A DNA stretch of 64,000 nucleotides, taken from Nostoc sp. MG11 (GTDB lineage Bacteria > Cyanobacteriota > Cyanobacteriia > Cyanobacteriales > Nostocaceae). A program made the translations under genes and the position numbers. The notes under the pieces are model-generated. The model saw only the letters and a list, made by a program, of their open reading frames with translations. It made no database searches and was not told the origin of the DNA. The stretch spans positions 1-64,000 of the forward strand of contig NZ_JACXXN010000004.1 in the NCBI RefSeq assembly GCF_014904695.1, written 5' to 3'. Shown piece after piece: positions 19,816 to 30,100 of the stretch; position 1 is the stretch's first letter; every line of letters starts with the position of its first letter.

Positions 19816-19832
19816 GCTAGTATACCTAGCAT
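19814..19832. promoter_or_regulatory. inverted repeat ATGCTAG-N5-CTAGCAT over the Mini-III start codon
   Basis: A perfect 7-bp inverted repeat with a TATAC spacer overlaps the predicted ATG of the Mini-III gene. It could be an operator or an RNA hairpin occluding the start. This is sequence evidence only. Confidence 0.4.
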
Positions 19833-20305
19833 AATCAACACTATCAAAATTACTTACTAAATTTTATCTTTGTGATTAAGAGTTGACATTGCTAGATCAC
19901 CGTGATGTAGATAGCGATCAATTTCATTCAACCTAGTTCTTGTGGTATATGCCTAAGATTGGGTAATATTTTGACACTAACATTAGATCTATCTTTCTAA
20001 GTGACCACACTGCCATCTTTAGCTGGTAAGTGATGATCCCGAAGTATTGAGTAAACCTGGTTTGTAAATCAATCTACTAACTAAACCACTAAGCTTTCTC
20101 TAACTTCTATCCAATATCATAGCCAACTACACCGCAAAGCACTGGCTGTCCATATCCTTTTTTATTCGGTCAGCTTTAAAAATAAATAATAGCTCAACTG
20201 GCTTGCCTCTCCCACAAGGAGAGAGGTTTTCTCGCCAGAAGTTTTAAAAATTAAGCTATCCAGATTAAGCATCGGATAGCTGAATTTAACTCTCGGATCA
20301 AGCAA
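19833..20305. other. gene-free stretch between Mini-III and the STAS gene
   Basis: No coding ORF. A CCTCTCC/GGAGAGG hairpin followed by TTTT lies near 20206-20232 in the plus orientation, which serves neither neighbour directly (both are minus strand). Nothing else is seen. Confidence 0.45.
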
Positions 20306-20674
20306 TCAAGACGACTTGACGTTTTCTAGAGCCGCTTCAACTGTTGGTTGCAGGGAGAGAAACTTCTCTAAGCGAACAAGCTTGACCGTTTGAGTTACGC
20401 GGGCATTCGTGACAATTTGGAAGGTGCCGTTAGCATTTTGAGCTTGCTTAGCTAGTTGTACTAGAGCACCCAAGCCAGAGCTATCAACAAAGTCTATTTG
20501 TGAGAGATCCAAAATAATGTGCTTGGGGCCCTCGTCAATCTTGCCGCCAAGTACCTTGCGAAATGTTGGCTCAGAAAAGGCATCTAACAAACCTGTGAGG
20601 CGGAATAGCTGACAGTTATCCCGGACTTCACGAGTGCCCCTCAGGCTTACGGTTAGATTCAGTGGCTCAGCAAT
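20306..20674 (-). CDS. STAS-domain anti-sigma-factor antagonist-like protein, apparent ATT start
   Basis: 122 aa. A full STAS fold is readable only if translation starts upstream of the TTG at 20590. The frame gives IAEPLNLTVSLRGTREVRD then QLFRLTGLLDAFSEPTF, supplying strands 1-2. The phosphorylatable serine is in FVDSSGLGALVQLA. Between the upstream in-frame TGA and this region there is no ATG, GTG or TTG. GGAGGG (20684-20679) is followed after 4 nt by ATT (20674-20672). Such proteins act in partner-switching control of sigma factors or enzymes. The upstream carA is separated by about 145 bp and ends toward it. Confidence 0.8.
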   Translation of the reverse strand: MAEPLNLTVSLRGTREVRDNCQLFRLTGLLDAFSEPTFRKVLGGKIDEGPKHIILDLSQIDFVDSSGLGALVQLAKQAQNANGTFQIVTNARVTQTVKLVRLEKFLSLQPTVEAALENVKSS

Positions 20675-20819
20675 AATTCCCTCCTCATGGGTGAAAGTGA
20701 ACGCTCAAGTATAGATGTTTTTTGTGCAAGTTGTCTACAATCTGCTGGAGTAGGGGGCATTGGGCATTTGATTACTGCTAGTTGTTTTTCCCTATTCCCT
20801 ATTCCTCATGCTCCATTCT

Positions 20820-21992
20820 CTATTTTGAACTCACTTGGGCTGTTGCAGCTTCGCGGGCTGCTCGCATTGCTTGGACAAATTGCTCAAATAAGTAATCAGC
20901 ATCGTGAGGGCCAGGACTGGCTTCTGGATGATATTGTACGGAGAATACAGGTAGAGATTTGTGACGTACCCCGGCAACGGTGCGATCATTTAAGTTCAGG
21001 TGGCTAATTTCCGCAACTGCCGCAGGTAGAGAGTCTGGGTCAATAGCAAAACTGTGGTTTTGACTGGTAATTTCTACCCTTTGTTGTAAACCTGCAGGCT
21101 GATTTAAACCACGGTGACCAAATTTAAGTTTAAAGGTTTCTGCTCCCAAGGCATGACCTAAAATTTGGTGTCCCATACAAATGCCAAAAATAGGTTTTTG
21201 ACTCAATAGCAACGCCTTGGTGGTTTCAATACCTTCGGTTACCGTAGCGGGATCACCAGGCCCATTAGAAAGAAAGATGCCATCTGGATTATAGTTGAGA
21301 ATTTCCTCTGGTGGAGTATTAGCAGGAACCACAATCACCTGACAACCATAACTTGCCAAGCGCCGCAAGATATTGCGTTTTACCCCAAAATCAAGGGCAA
21401 CAACAGTGAAGGGTTTACCCAGATTTTCCGCAGCCTCCGAGTTGAATTCCCAAGCTGGGATTGTGGGATCTGACCATTCATAAACTGTTGGGGTAGTGAC
21501 TTCGCGAACCAGATTTAATCCTGCCATGCTGGGAGCAGCCTGTACCTGCTCTAGCAATTCCGCCTCATCAAGGATGGATGTGGAAATACCACCATTCATC
21601 GCTCCGAACATCCGAATTTTGCGGGTGAGGGCGCGGGTATCGATACCATAGATGCCTGGTACTTGGTTCTGTTTGAGGTAATCAGGTAAGGATTGTGTCG
21701 ATCGCCAGTTACTTGGGCGGTGACAAATATTTCGAGCGATCGCACCCCGCACTTGCGGTCGATCTGATTCCTCATCTTCGGCATTAACGCCAGTGTTCCC
21801 CAATTCAGGATAAGTAAAAAGGACAATCTGACCACGATAGCTAGGATCGGTCAGTACTTCTTGATATCCAGTCATGCCAGTGTTAAATACCACTTCCCCA
21901 ATCGCGGTTCCCGTAGCACCGAAAGACCAACCGCGATAAGTGGTTCCATCTGCCAGGACAAGTAGAGCAGGTATTGCGTCAGTCAGAGGCAT
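20820..21992 (-). CDS. carA: carbamoyl-phosphate synthase small subunit (glutaminase)
   Basis: 390 aa. An N-terminal CPSase small-chain domain ([18 protein letters not shown]..., [21 protein letters not shown]) is followed by a class I glutamine amidotransferase. The triad is C272 in FGICMGHQ, with H355 and E357 in [11 protein letters not shown]. It supplies ammonia to CarB for arginine and pyrimidine synthesis. ATG 21992 is used; TTG 22007 would add five residues. Neither has a clear Shine-Dalgarno. carB is not in the window. Confidence 0.96.
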   Translation of the reverse strand: MPLTDAIPALLVLADGTTYRGWSFGATGTAIGEVVFNTGMTGYQEVLTDPSYRGQIVLFTYPELGNTGVNAEDEESDRPQVRGAIARNICHRPSNWRSTQSLPDYLKQNQVPGIYGIDTRALTRKIRMFGAMNGGISTSILDEAELLEQVQAAPSMAGLNLVREVTTPTVYEWSDPTIPAWEFNSEAAENLGKPFTVVALDFGVKRNILRRLASYGCQVIVVPANTPPEEILNYNPDGIFLSNGPGDPATVTEGIETTKALLLSQKPIFGICMGHQILGHALGAETFKLKFGHRGLNQPAGLQQRVEITSQNHSFAIDPDSLPAAVAEISHLNLNDRTVAGVRHKSLPVFSVQYHPEASPGPHDADYLFEQFVQAMRAAREAATAQVSSK

Positions 21993-22225
21993 AAGCGATG
22001 AAGACAAAATGTTTAGGGGTGAGGGTTGGAGAACGGGTATTGGGAAGAGTTTAGTTCCCAGTCCTTAATACTGCGATTGTTAATTATCCCATGAGTTCGG
22101 CGATTAGGAGTTTTCAGGAGAATTAATTAAAAATTAAAAATTAAACATCCAAAAATTATTTAATAGGGGAATCAGAAGTAGAAGTAGATTTGAAGAAGCT
22201 TGGGCAGTTAAGATTAAAATTAATT

Positions 22226-23269
22226 ATGCTTCAGTCTTTTTTATCCCGTGCAGCCCTAATTTTCCTGTCAAGTGCCCTGGCGGTTTTGAGTGTTGCCTGT
22301 AGTGAAGACAAACGGAATTCCGCAACTGGTGGCAATGAATCCGCGCAAATTGGGGATTTGGCGGCGCTACAGCCTGCTGAACCAACAAGACCAGCTAGAC
22401 CAAAAGCACAATCACCAGAACCGTCTGAAATTGAACCAAGTTTTTTTGAACTGGGGCTAGACAAGGCCGCCAGCGCTTTAAGTATCAGCCAATCTGCTCA
22501 ATCCTCTGAGGATTGGCGTTTAGTGGCGAGTCAGTTTCGAGAAGCGATCGCCCTCATGCAAAACGTGGAGCCACGAAGTCAAGAATTTGGACTCGCCCAA
22601 ACAAAAATCACAGAATACGAGCGCCGAATCAAATATGCTCAGCGCAAAGCTAATCCTAGCCCCCCACCGCCGCCAGTTGTCAAACCCCAAAGGATAATAG
22701 TTACCGTTCCGCAGACAGCAACTACACCAAAGTTCACTCCCTCCTTGTCTGCTCCTGTAAGAACAAGATTATTGCCACCAAAGCCAGTGCCCTCATCAGT
22801 ACTGCTCACCCAGGAAGAAGATGTATTTACAGCCCCAATCAAAAGGCGAGTTGGTGGAACGCCAATTATTGAAGTTACCTTCAATGGTCAAAAGCAATTT
22901 GAGATGATTGTAGATACAGGAGCCAGTGGTACTGTAATTACCCAACAGATGGCGAATGCTTTGGGGGTAGTGCCAGTGGGGAAAGCTAGGGCAAATACTG
23001 CCAGTTCCAAAGCTGTAGAATTTCCTGTTGGTTATATTAATTCAATGGAAGTTAGCGGGGTAATGGTGAATAGAGTGCCAGTTGCGATCGCAGGCTTAGA
23101 ACTAGAAACAGGACTTCTAGGGCATGACTTTTTCGGCAACTACGATGTCACCATCAAACGTAATGTCGTGGAATTTCGCCCGCAATCACACTCAGATATT
23201 AATCCCGAAGAAACTGAACTAACTGCTCCAACTTCGACCAAGCCGCGCCGGTTTGTAGGATCTCCTTAG
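22226..23269 (+). CDS. retropepsin-like aspartic protease, lipoprotein
   Basis: 347 aa from ATG 22226. The signal sequence ends in the lipobox LSVAC. A helical segment of about 60 aa (residues 70-135) and a Pro-rich linker (PSPPPPPVV) follow. A C-terminal single retropepsin-like domain (about 215-325) carries the catalytic [12 protein letters not shown] motif and the [18 protein letters not shown] block. One DTGAS per chain implies a homodimer, as in retroviral-type and TIGR02281 proteases. Its location is probably periplasmic, membrane-tethered. Its last 71 bp overlap the 3' end of the convergent trpD gene. Substrate unknown. Confidence 0.85.
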   Translation: MLQSFLSRAALIFLSSALAVLSVACSEDKRNSATGGNESAQIGDLAALQPAEPTRPARPKAQSPEPSEIEPSFFELGLDKAASALSISQSAQSSEDWRLVASQFREAIALMQNVEPRSQEFGLAQTKITEYERRIKYAQRKANPSPPPPPVVKPQRIIVTVPQTATTPKFTPSLSAPVRTRLLPPKPVPSSVLLTQEEDVFTAPIKRRVGGTPIIEVTFNGQKQFEMIVDTGASGTVITQQMANALGVVPVGKARANTASSKAVEFPVGYINSMEVSGVMVNRVPVAIAGLELETGLLGHDFFGNYDVTIKRNVVEFRPQSHSDINPEETELTAPTSTKPRRFVGSP

Positions 23270-24266
23270 CGACACTAATACCTTGGGCGTGGTCTAACAA
23301 TGGTATAGCACCTGCTACTTGCAGCGCTAATGATGCATTTAAAGTCACTGCATCCTGTTGTGCCTGAGTTCCCTTACCTTGCAGTACCGCTTTGAGAATC
23401 GACCTATTTTCTTGGACATCCCCACCCCGGAGCATACCTATGGGAGCAGGTGTTAAATCCAACTCCAAAGGATTCACTGTAGTTAACTGTACCTCCCCGT
23501 CCGATAACACCGCTAAATCAGTTAAATCTCCTAACCCAGCCTCATCAAGTTTTTCTCGCCCATGCAGAACGATTGCCTTTTGCTTGCCTAACTTATCTAA
23601 CGCTTGGGCAACAATTGCCAAAAGCTTGGGAGTATATAGCCCTACCACTTGTCCAGTGGGACGCAAGGGATTCACTAATGGCCCAAGTAAATTAAACACT
23701 GTCCGCACCTTCAGAGTTCGCCGCAATTGAGCAACAGCCTTGAGTGCTGGATGCCAACCAGGGGCAAATAAGAAAGTGATCCCTACTTCTTGTAATGCCG
23801 CTTGTACCTTTTCGCCAGAAGCACTCAAGTTTACACCCAAGGACTCCAAGACATCGGCACTTCCCGTAAGACTTGACGCTGAGCGATTTCCGTGCTTAGC
23901 GACAGGTACGCCATAGGCAGCAGCAACAAAGGCAACCGCTGTGGAAATATTAAAAGTTGATGACCCATCTCCGCCAGTACCACAGGTATCAATTACAGTA
24001 CTTAGTGATGAGTGCTGAGTGCTGAGTGGCGAAGATTGGGACTGTAATACTTCTGCCATCCCGGTTAACTCTTCAGCAGAAACGCCTTTAAAGTTCAGCG
24101 CTGTTAAAATTGCTCCCGATAACTCTGGGGGAATAGCTTCAGTTAACCACCCTTGCATCAATTCAGCAGCTTGAGTTTGGGACAATGATTGTCCGTCTAT
24201 TAATTGTTGCAGCAGGATATACCAACTAGCAGAGGGTTCTAGCGTAGGGATTGGGGAAGTTGTCAT
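23199..24266 (-). CDS. trpD: anthranilate phosphoribosyltransferase
   Basis: 355 aa. The glycine-rich phosphoribosyl-binding loop [17 protein letters not shown] (about 92-108) and the [18 protein letters not shown] block bind PRPP and anthranilate. [13 protein letters not shown] follows. It catalyses the second step of tryptophan synthesis. Length is normal for the family, with a short Gln/Ser-rich insertion ([17 protein letters not shown]) before the loop that looks like local repeat expansion. The C-terminus overlaps the retropepsin gene on the other strand by 71 bp. No other trp genes are nearby. Confidence 0.96.
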   Translation of the reverse strand: MTTSPIPTLEPSASWYILLQQLIDGQSLSQTQAAELMQGWLTEAIPPELSGAILTALNFKGVSAEELTGMAEVLQSQSSPLSTQHSSLSTVIDTCGTGGDGSSTFNISTAVAFVAAAYGVPVAKHGNRSASSLTGSADVLESLGVNLSASGEKVQAALQEVGITFLFAPGWHPALKAVAQLRRTLKVRTVFNLLGPLVNPLRPTGQVVGLYTPKLLAIVAQALDKLGKQKAIVLHGREKLDEAGLGDLTDLAVLSDGEVQLTTVNPLELDLTPAPIGMLRGGDVQENRSILKAVLQGKGTQAQQDAVTLNASLALQVAGAIPLLDHAQGISVAKEILQTGAAWSKLEQLVQFLRD

Positions 24267-24354
24267 AGCTCAGGTTTGTGTATTGTAGGGTATAGCTCAG
24301 TTGAGGGGCATGGGAGCTATCCTACCGAAAAATGTGAAAGTAGCAGCACTTACT

Positions 24355-25236
24355 TCAAATATCAAGGCTCAACTGCAAAGCTGAATTAACAGAATTCTTG
24401 TTCTTTGCTTTTTTATTTACATCATATTGAACTTCATAGTTAGTAATGAATAACTCTTTTCCCTTAGCAGCACCATTCTGCTTATAGTTATTCATGCCAT
24501 ACTGCAATTCCCACTCTGCAATATTAGCTGATTTAAAGTTTTCTCGAATTTGCAGTGAGTTGTCGTAAGTGATTAACCAGGGATAATGACATTGACTTAA
24601 AAGTTCAGCAAATCTCTGATGATCAAAAGATGTGTGCAAGTCACCATCTTTACCATATAACTTTGATTTAGTAGCACTATAATACGGCGGATCTAAAAAT
24701 AAAAATACGTTTTTACCTTCTGCATTTAATAGATAACTGTAATCTAAATTAGTAATTTGGACATTTTCTGTTAAAATATTTTCTAATTTTTCTAAACGTT
24801 CTATTGAAGTATCAGTAAATCGTTTATGAAAAGCTTCCTGAGAAAAACCACCTGATTCTACAGTTCCAGAAAAAGTAATTCGATTCAGAACAAAAAAGCG
24901 CACTGCTCTTTCTAAATCAGATAAATTGTTTACATCTACACTTGTTAATTCTAAAAATAGCAATTTACCATTTGTATATTTATCTTTAATATGACGAACT
25001 TCTTTAACTAAATTAGCTATATCAGATTGAGCACACTTCCAGAACAGAAATAGCTCACAATTTAAATCGTTAATCCAAAACTTTAGGTCAGGAAACTTTT
25101 GCTTTAAATAGATAAATACAGAACCACCACCCACAAAAGGCTCTCTAAACTCAGCAAAACTCTCTGATAAGTATTCAACGATTTGATTTATTGCTTTTGA
25201 CTTACCGCCAGGATATCGGAGCGGACTTTTAATCAT
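24355..25236 (-). CDS. D12-class DNA adenine N6-methyltransferase (Dam-like)
   Basis: 293 aa from ATG 25236, the start that gives the usual N-terminus MIKSPLRYPGGKSKAI. The SAM-binding motif is FVGGGSVF (34-41) after REP. The catalytic motif IV is LDPPYY (181-186), in the alpha/D12 order. The family methylates adenine, commonly in GATC, the centre of HIP1 sites; the target is inferred, not shown. It starts 17 bp after the PIN-toxin stop, so it is probably translated from the same message. It lies in a minus-strand accessory group with an Mrr-like nuclease. It has no obvious cognate restriction gene of the type II kind beside it. Confidence 0.88.
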   Translation of the reverse strand: MIKSPLRYPGGKSKAINQIVEYLSESFAEFREPFVGGGSVFIYLKQKFPDLKFWINDLNCELFLFWKCAQSDIANLVKEVRHIKDKYTNGKLLFLELTSVDVNNLSDLERAVRFFVLNRITFSGTVESGGFSQEAFHKRFTDTSIERLEKLENILTENVQITNLDYSYLLNAEGKNVFLFLDPPYYSATKSKLYGKDGDLHTSFDHQRFAELLSQCHYPWLITYDNSLQIRENFKSANIAEWELQYGMNNYKQNGAAKGKELFITNYEVQYDVNKKAKNKNSVNSALQLSLDI

Positions 25237-25252
25237 AATTTCGTAGAAATAG

Positions 25253-25657
25253 TCACGCTTGGGGTAATAATAAACGTCGAAAGCCTTCCTGCTCAAAATG
25301 GTGATCGGTGGTTAGCACGTCAGTGACACCACGCTGACGTATCAACACAAAGCTGACAGCATCGCATAGAGAGTAGGTTTTGTCTTGCCGCGCTACTAGA
25401 AGTTTAACTGCTTCTCGATGTAATAACTCATTAATCCATACCGTCTCGATATCTGGATTTTCTAACAAATCATTCATAAATATTAGTGCTGCTGTACGTG
25501 GGAAGCGACGAACCTGGGCTAGTGCAATAAACTCTGCTAAAACATAGCTGTAAGTTAAGCTCTCACTAACACTATCGAGAAACTCAATTGCTTTTTGATG
25601 TTCTGGTTCACCACTGTGGATATAGCAAAGCAGCCCAGATGTATCAAGTAGAAGCAC
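25253..25657 (-). CDS. PIN-domain ribonuclease toxin (VapC-like)
   Basis: 134 aa. The acidic PIN residues are D5 (LLLDTSGLL), E42 (VLAEFIAL), D99 (SLCDAVSF) and D118 (TTDHHFEQEG), the full VapC-type active site for cleaving RNA. Translation starts at GTG 25657, directly after the antitoxin's TGA (TGA-GTG adjacent), typical of coupled toxin-antitoxin translation. The upstream antitoxin should neutralise it. Confidence 0.88.
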   Translation of the reverse strand: MLLLDTSGLLCYIHSGEPEHQKAIEFLDSVSESLTYSYVLAEFIALAQVRRFPRTAALIFMNDLLENPDIETVWINELLHREAVKLLVARQDKTYSLCDAVSFVLIRQRGVTDVLTTDHHFEQEGFRRLLLPQA

Positions 25658-25951
25658 TCAATTTGTTTCCTCAAGCGTATCGTTATATGCTATCGCCAAA
25701 TCAGCATCAATACTTTCATTGTCTGCTCCTGTAGCGTAACCTAAGTTAATTGCTCCAGCATGACTTCGGAAGCGTTGGCGAGCTGCTTGTTTCTCTATTT
25801 CAGTTTGCGACTTTTCATATCTTAGAGAACCATATTGCCGTTCTATAGAAGTAGCTACCCATTCTGCAAGAGATACGCCTGCAACCTCAGCTTGTTGTTG
25901 CAATACCGCGTAGACTTCATCACTTAATTCCAAGCTTAAAACCTGACTCAC
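25658..25951 (-). CDS. antitoxin partner of the PIN toxin
   Basis: 97 aa. The N-terminus has a ribbon-helix-helix or CopG-like look (LSLELSDEVYAVLQQQAEVAGVSLAEWVATSIERQYG), giving DNA binding. The C-terminal 50 residues are charged and probably wrap the toxin. It starts at GTG 25951 with GAGG upstream. It precedes and is coupled to the PIN gene. As with most such pairs it probably represses its own promoter. The family is inferred from context and helix pattern. Confidence 0.75.
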   Translation of the reverse strand: MSQVLSLELSDEVYAVLQQQAEVAGVSLAEWVATSIERQYGSLRYEKSQTEIEKQAARQRFRSHAGAINLGYATGADNESIDADLAIAYNDTLEETN

Positions 25952-26172
25952 TGCACTAAACCTCAGATCTTATATGTAATTATGGATGTCATATCAGCTA
26001 GTTTATTGACAACACATGACCTTTGAATTTTAACTCACTATTGTTTGAAATTAATTCTACACTAGGATATTATAGAGGTCTTTTGAGTATATTTATAATC
26101 AAATAATTTTTGTGGCTTCATGCTTCATATCGATTATTTGCATTATCTAGATATTCCTAATAAAAGGAATAC

Positions 26173-27084
26173 TTAACTATCTGTAAAATAGTCTGAATCT
26201 ATCTTCTTTATTTCATAAACTGATACTGTTGATACACCTACATTGTTATCAATCATTAATTGTGCTAATTCTTGTCCATCTATTAGTACAACCTTTATAT
26301 CTATCCCCGATACATAGCTTTTTGCATCTTGAGTAAAATTAGAAGTGGTAATAAATACTCCTTTTTTTGCTCTTTGCCCATATAAAGCACCAACAAATTT
26401 TTGGATTTCTGGTCTACCTATAACATTAGTATCCCATCTTTTTGCTTGGATATAAACAACATCTAATCCTAATTTATCTTCTTTAATTATCCCATCAATT
26501 CCACCGTCGCCACTTTTACCAATGGCTTTCCCAGCATCACGCCTTGAACCTCCATAACCCATTTTGATAAGTAAATCGATGACTAGTCTTTCAAAAAAAT
26601 CTGGCGAAATGTTTTTAACACGGGTAATTAAATCTAATTCCAATTCCTTACGGATTTTTTGATGCCCTAATTCTATAGATTCTTGGGGAGTTCTTTCCAA
26701 TATTTCAATAAAATCAGAACTAAGCTTATCATCTTGCCTTTTTGCACTCTTGAAGCTTATAAAATCAGGAAACTGACTCAGGTATTGAACATCTATCTCT
26801 TTTTGAGATTGTCTAACTACGTTTATACCTTGTTCTGTAATCTCAAAATATCCTCTTTTTGGAGTAGCTAATAAACCTGCTTTTTTCAGGTATGTTCTTG
26901 CCCATCCTACCCGATTATCAAATACTGGTTGTTGACCGCTAGGCAATAATTCTTTGCGTTCATATTCACTTAAATTAAACTGATCTGCTAAAGCTCCAAT
27001 GACTTCTCTCATAGAGTGTTCTTGACCATCACTTGCATATTTAAGTAAGGGAAGCATTATCTTTTGATAATCGGGTATTGCCAT
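26173..27084 (-). CDS. Mrr-type restriction endonuclease
   Basis: 303 aa. The N-terminal winged-helix Mrr_N domain spans about 1-95 (MAIPDYQKIMLPLLKYASDGQEHSMREVI..., WARTYLKKAGLL). The C-terminal PD-(D/E)xK-type Mrr_cat domain spans about 155-280, with FERLVIDLLIKMGYGG (E165), GDGGIDG (D197) and QAKRW (Q213-x-K215). Mrr enzymes of E. coli are type IV and cut modified DNA; some relatives act as type II partners. It lies 221 bp upstream of the antitoxin gene on the same strand. It is notably AT-rich compared with flanking trpD, consistent with transfer. Confidence 0.88.
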   Translation of the reverse strand: MAIPDYQKIMLPLLKYASDGQEHSMREVIGALADQFNLSEYERKELLPSGQQPVFDNRVGWARTYLKKAGLLATPKRGYFEITEQGINVVRQSQKEIDVQYLSQFPDFISFKSAKRQDDKLSSDFIEILERTPQESIELGHQKIRKELELDLITRVKNISPDFFERLVIDLLIKMGYGGSRRDAGKAIGKSGDGGIDGIIKEDKLGLDVVYIQAKRWDTNVIGRPEIQKFVGALYGQRAKKGVFITTSNFTQDAKSYVSGIDIKVVLIDGQELAQLMIDNNVGVSTVSVYEIKKIDSDYFTDS

Positions 27085-27149
27085 TTTTATCTATTTCAAA
27101 GGTTCCAAAACTAAGATTATAGCCAATAAGTTTTAATATTTAATTTTTT

Positions 27150-30100
27150 TTAGTTGTTTGCAGTCTCAAGTATTGGAATCTGAATTGCAAACTCTGCACC
27201 CCCGCCAGGGGAAGATAAACACTGGAATTTACCACTGTGGGCTTCTGTGATTATCTGATAACTAATCGATAGTCCTAAACCTGTACCTTTACCTTCTGGC
27301 TTTGTGCTGAAGAAAGCTTGAAAAACTTTTTGCTGCACTGATTCTGACATTCCAAGTCCATTATCAGCAATGCAAATTGTGACTTGATTATTATCTGCTG
27401 TAGTGCAAATTTTAATGATATTGGGATTATGTTCTAAATAAGCAAAAGTCTTTTCTTGGTTAGATTCTTCTAGGGCATCAATGGCATTAGCTAACAAGTT
27501 CATAAATACCTGATTCAGTTGCCCAGGATAACAAGCAACTTGAGGTAAATTACCGTAATTCTTGATAATTTTAATCGCTGGACGGGCTGGATTAGCTTTC
27601 AGGCGATGCGACAAAATCATCAGTGTGGTTTCAATTCCTTCATGAATATCAACCGCTCTTTTGTCTGAACCATCGTTGCGTGAAAAGTTACGCAGAGATT
27701 GCATAATATCTCGAATGCGTCTGGTTCCTAGGTTCATTGAGGAAATCATCTTAGGCAGGTCTTCTAGCAAAAAGTCTAGGTCAATTGCCTCAATTTCGTT
27801 TGCAATTTCTGCTGGTGGATTAGGCAAATACTTGCGATAAAGATGCAATAGATTAATTAAGTCTTCAACATACTGCTTGGCATGGGATAGGTTGGTAAAA
27901 ATGAAGCTGACAGGATTATTAACCTCATGGGCTACTCCTGCAACAAGCTGTCCTAGGGAGGAAATTTTCTCTGTGTGAACGAGTTGAGTTTGAGTTTGTT
28001 GGAGTTGTGAAAGAGCTATTTCTAAGTCTTGAGATTTTTCTTGTTCCTTGGCATAAAGACGAGCATTCTTGATAGCGATCGCAGCTTGAGAGGATAATAT
28101 CTTTAAAAGTTCTAACCGCTCAGGGGTAAATGCCCCAGTCACAAGATTATTTTCTAGATAAAATATGCCGATGAACTGACTTTGATAAAAAATAGGAACA
28201 CACAATACTGATTTGCATTTATATTGTTGAATATAAGGGTCTTTGTTAGATATGGGATCAGTTGTCGCATCTCTGATTACCAAAGGTTGCAGAGTTCTCG
28301 CTACATAATTGATCAGCTTTCTGGGAACAACTTCACTTTCTTCTACAGGAGTTGATTGCAAGACAATTTGTGATTCATTAAAACTATTATCAACTGCTTC
28401 GATAAACAATTGATTATCTTTTTCTAAAATTAGGCAACCTTTTTGAGCACCAGCATTTTCTATGATGATGTGTAGGAGTGTGCGAGGTAAACTTTCTAAA
28501 GAGATTTCGTTAGCAATCGCTTCACTTGCTTTCATCACTGTAACTATATCCAGATTTTCACCACTGCTTGTAGTTGAGTGTGTGGTCATGGACACATCTG
28601 ATTTTAATGTTTTAGCTATGCTGCTTGTAGGAGCGATCGCAGTGTTGCTGCGAAGAATTAATTCAGGATATCGCTTTTCTAAATCTTTGACTTTGGCTAA
28701 ACTACCCCAACGGTTGTAACTGTAATAAGCCTCAGTCATGTAAACTTGAGCTATCTTTTTTTTGCCTAGTGATAAATAAAATTCTGCGGCGCGTTCATTA
28801 GAAAGTGCTTCTTCTTGAATGTAACCGTTTTCTGCGGCTCCAGAGATGGCGCGATCGTAGTATTCCATCGCCTCCATACACTCCCCAAGTACTCGGTGAT
28901 ACTCAGCTTTCACTAAACAAAACTTGTGCCAATGATTCATTGGTGCATGTTCTGCCCACTGCTTCAGCTTTTCTTGATTTGCAATCACCCGTAATAACAA
29001 GGTTTCTGTTTCTGTCCCTTGTGCCTGCGGCAAAATGGCAAGCAGAGTGAGAGAATCATAGAAATGGAATACCGGAACCATAAAAGACCCAGTTACCCCA
29101 TCTAAGTAATCTTTGGCATGGTCAGCTACTTCAACCGCCTGATAATACTCTGCAAATAGGTAGCAAAGAATTAGTTTGTTAATATATAACGTGCCGATCG
29201 CATAGCGATCATTTGCCTTTAAATGTGATGGCAGCATAATTTCTTCGTTGTATGCTACACCTCGCAACTTCCAGGGACACGGTTGATCAGTAGTTAAATT
29301 TAATACAGATTGCTGAAATATTTTGAGATTGTTATGGGCAACTTCCTGCTTGATTTTATCTAAAGCTTGACTATAGGTTGCGATCTCTGATTTTAGGGTT
29401 ATCAGTTCCTTGCCAAGGAAATAAGAAAAGGAGCAATAATTACAAGCACAGTAAGCAGAGTATTCTAGATCCCCTGTTTCCAAACCGCTATGATATGCAT
29501 CTAGTAGCGGTATTAGGGACTCCTGAATGTGATGCTTCCAGGGCTTAACGAAGGGGTAAACCATGTTGAAGGTACTAGCTTTAAATTCCTTACCCTTGAA
29601 ACGTGACAGTAAACCTAATGCTAGTTGACCAGCGCGATCGCCTGCATCAATATCTCCCATGACTCCGCAGAGAATCACTGCATACCAGGCATACGCCAAG
29701 GTAGACACTGGGGCATTACCGTATTTTACTGATAACCTCACCTGCTTAAATACAATTAGCGGTAACAACATCGGTACTGCTTGATATACTGCGGCGGTAA
29801 CTGTCCCAATAATCCGCATTACTGCTAGCATTTGGGGATCGGTCATCTCTGGGAGGTCAATTAAATCCTCAAAGGACTTTCCTTTAAGTGCTAATTGGGT
29901 TTTTTGCAAACTTTGGGTGATGTCCGCTTGACTGGGCTGGCTAGGAAATACCACTCCCAAAAGCTCTAAAATGGCTAGTGCAGTTTTAATACCTTCGAGT
30001 TGTCTGCTCTGTGCTACGTAAGCCTGAATTTTGACTTCATAGACCTTCACTTTGTCAAGTAGCGTGTGGGCATTTTGCAGTACAAGGCTTGTTAACTGCT

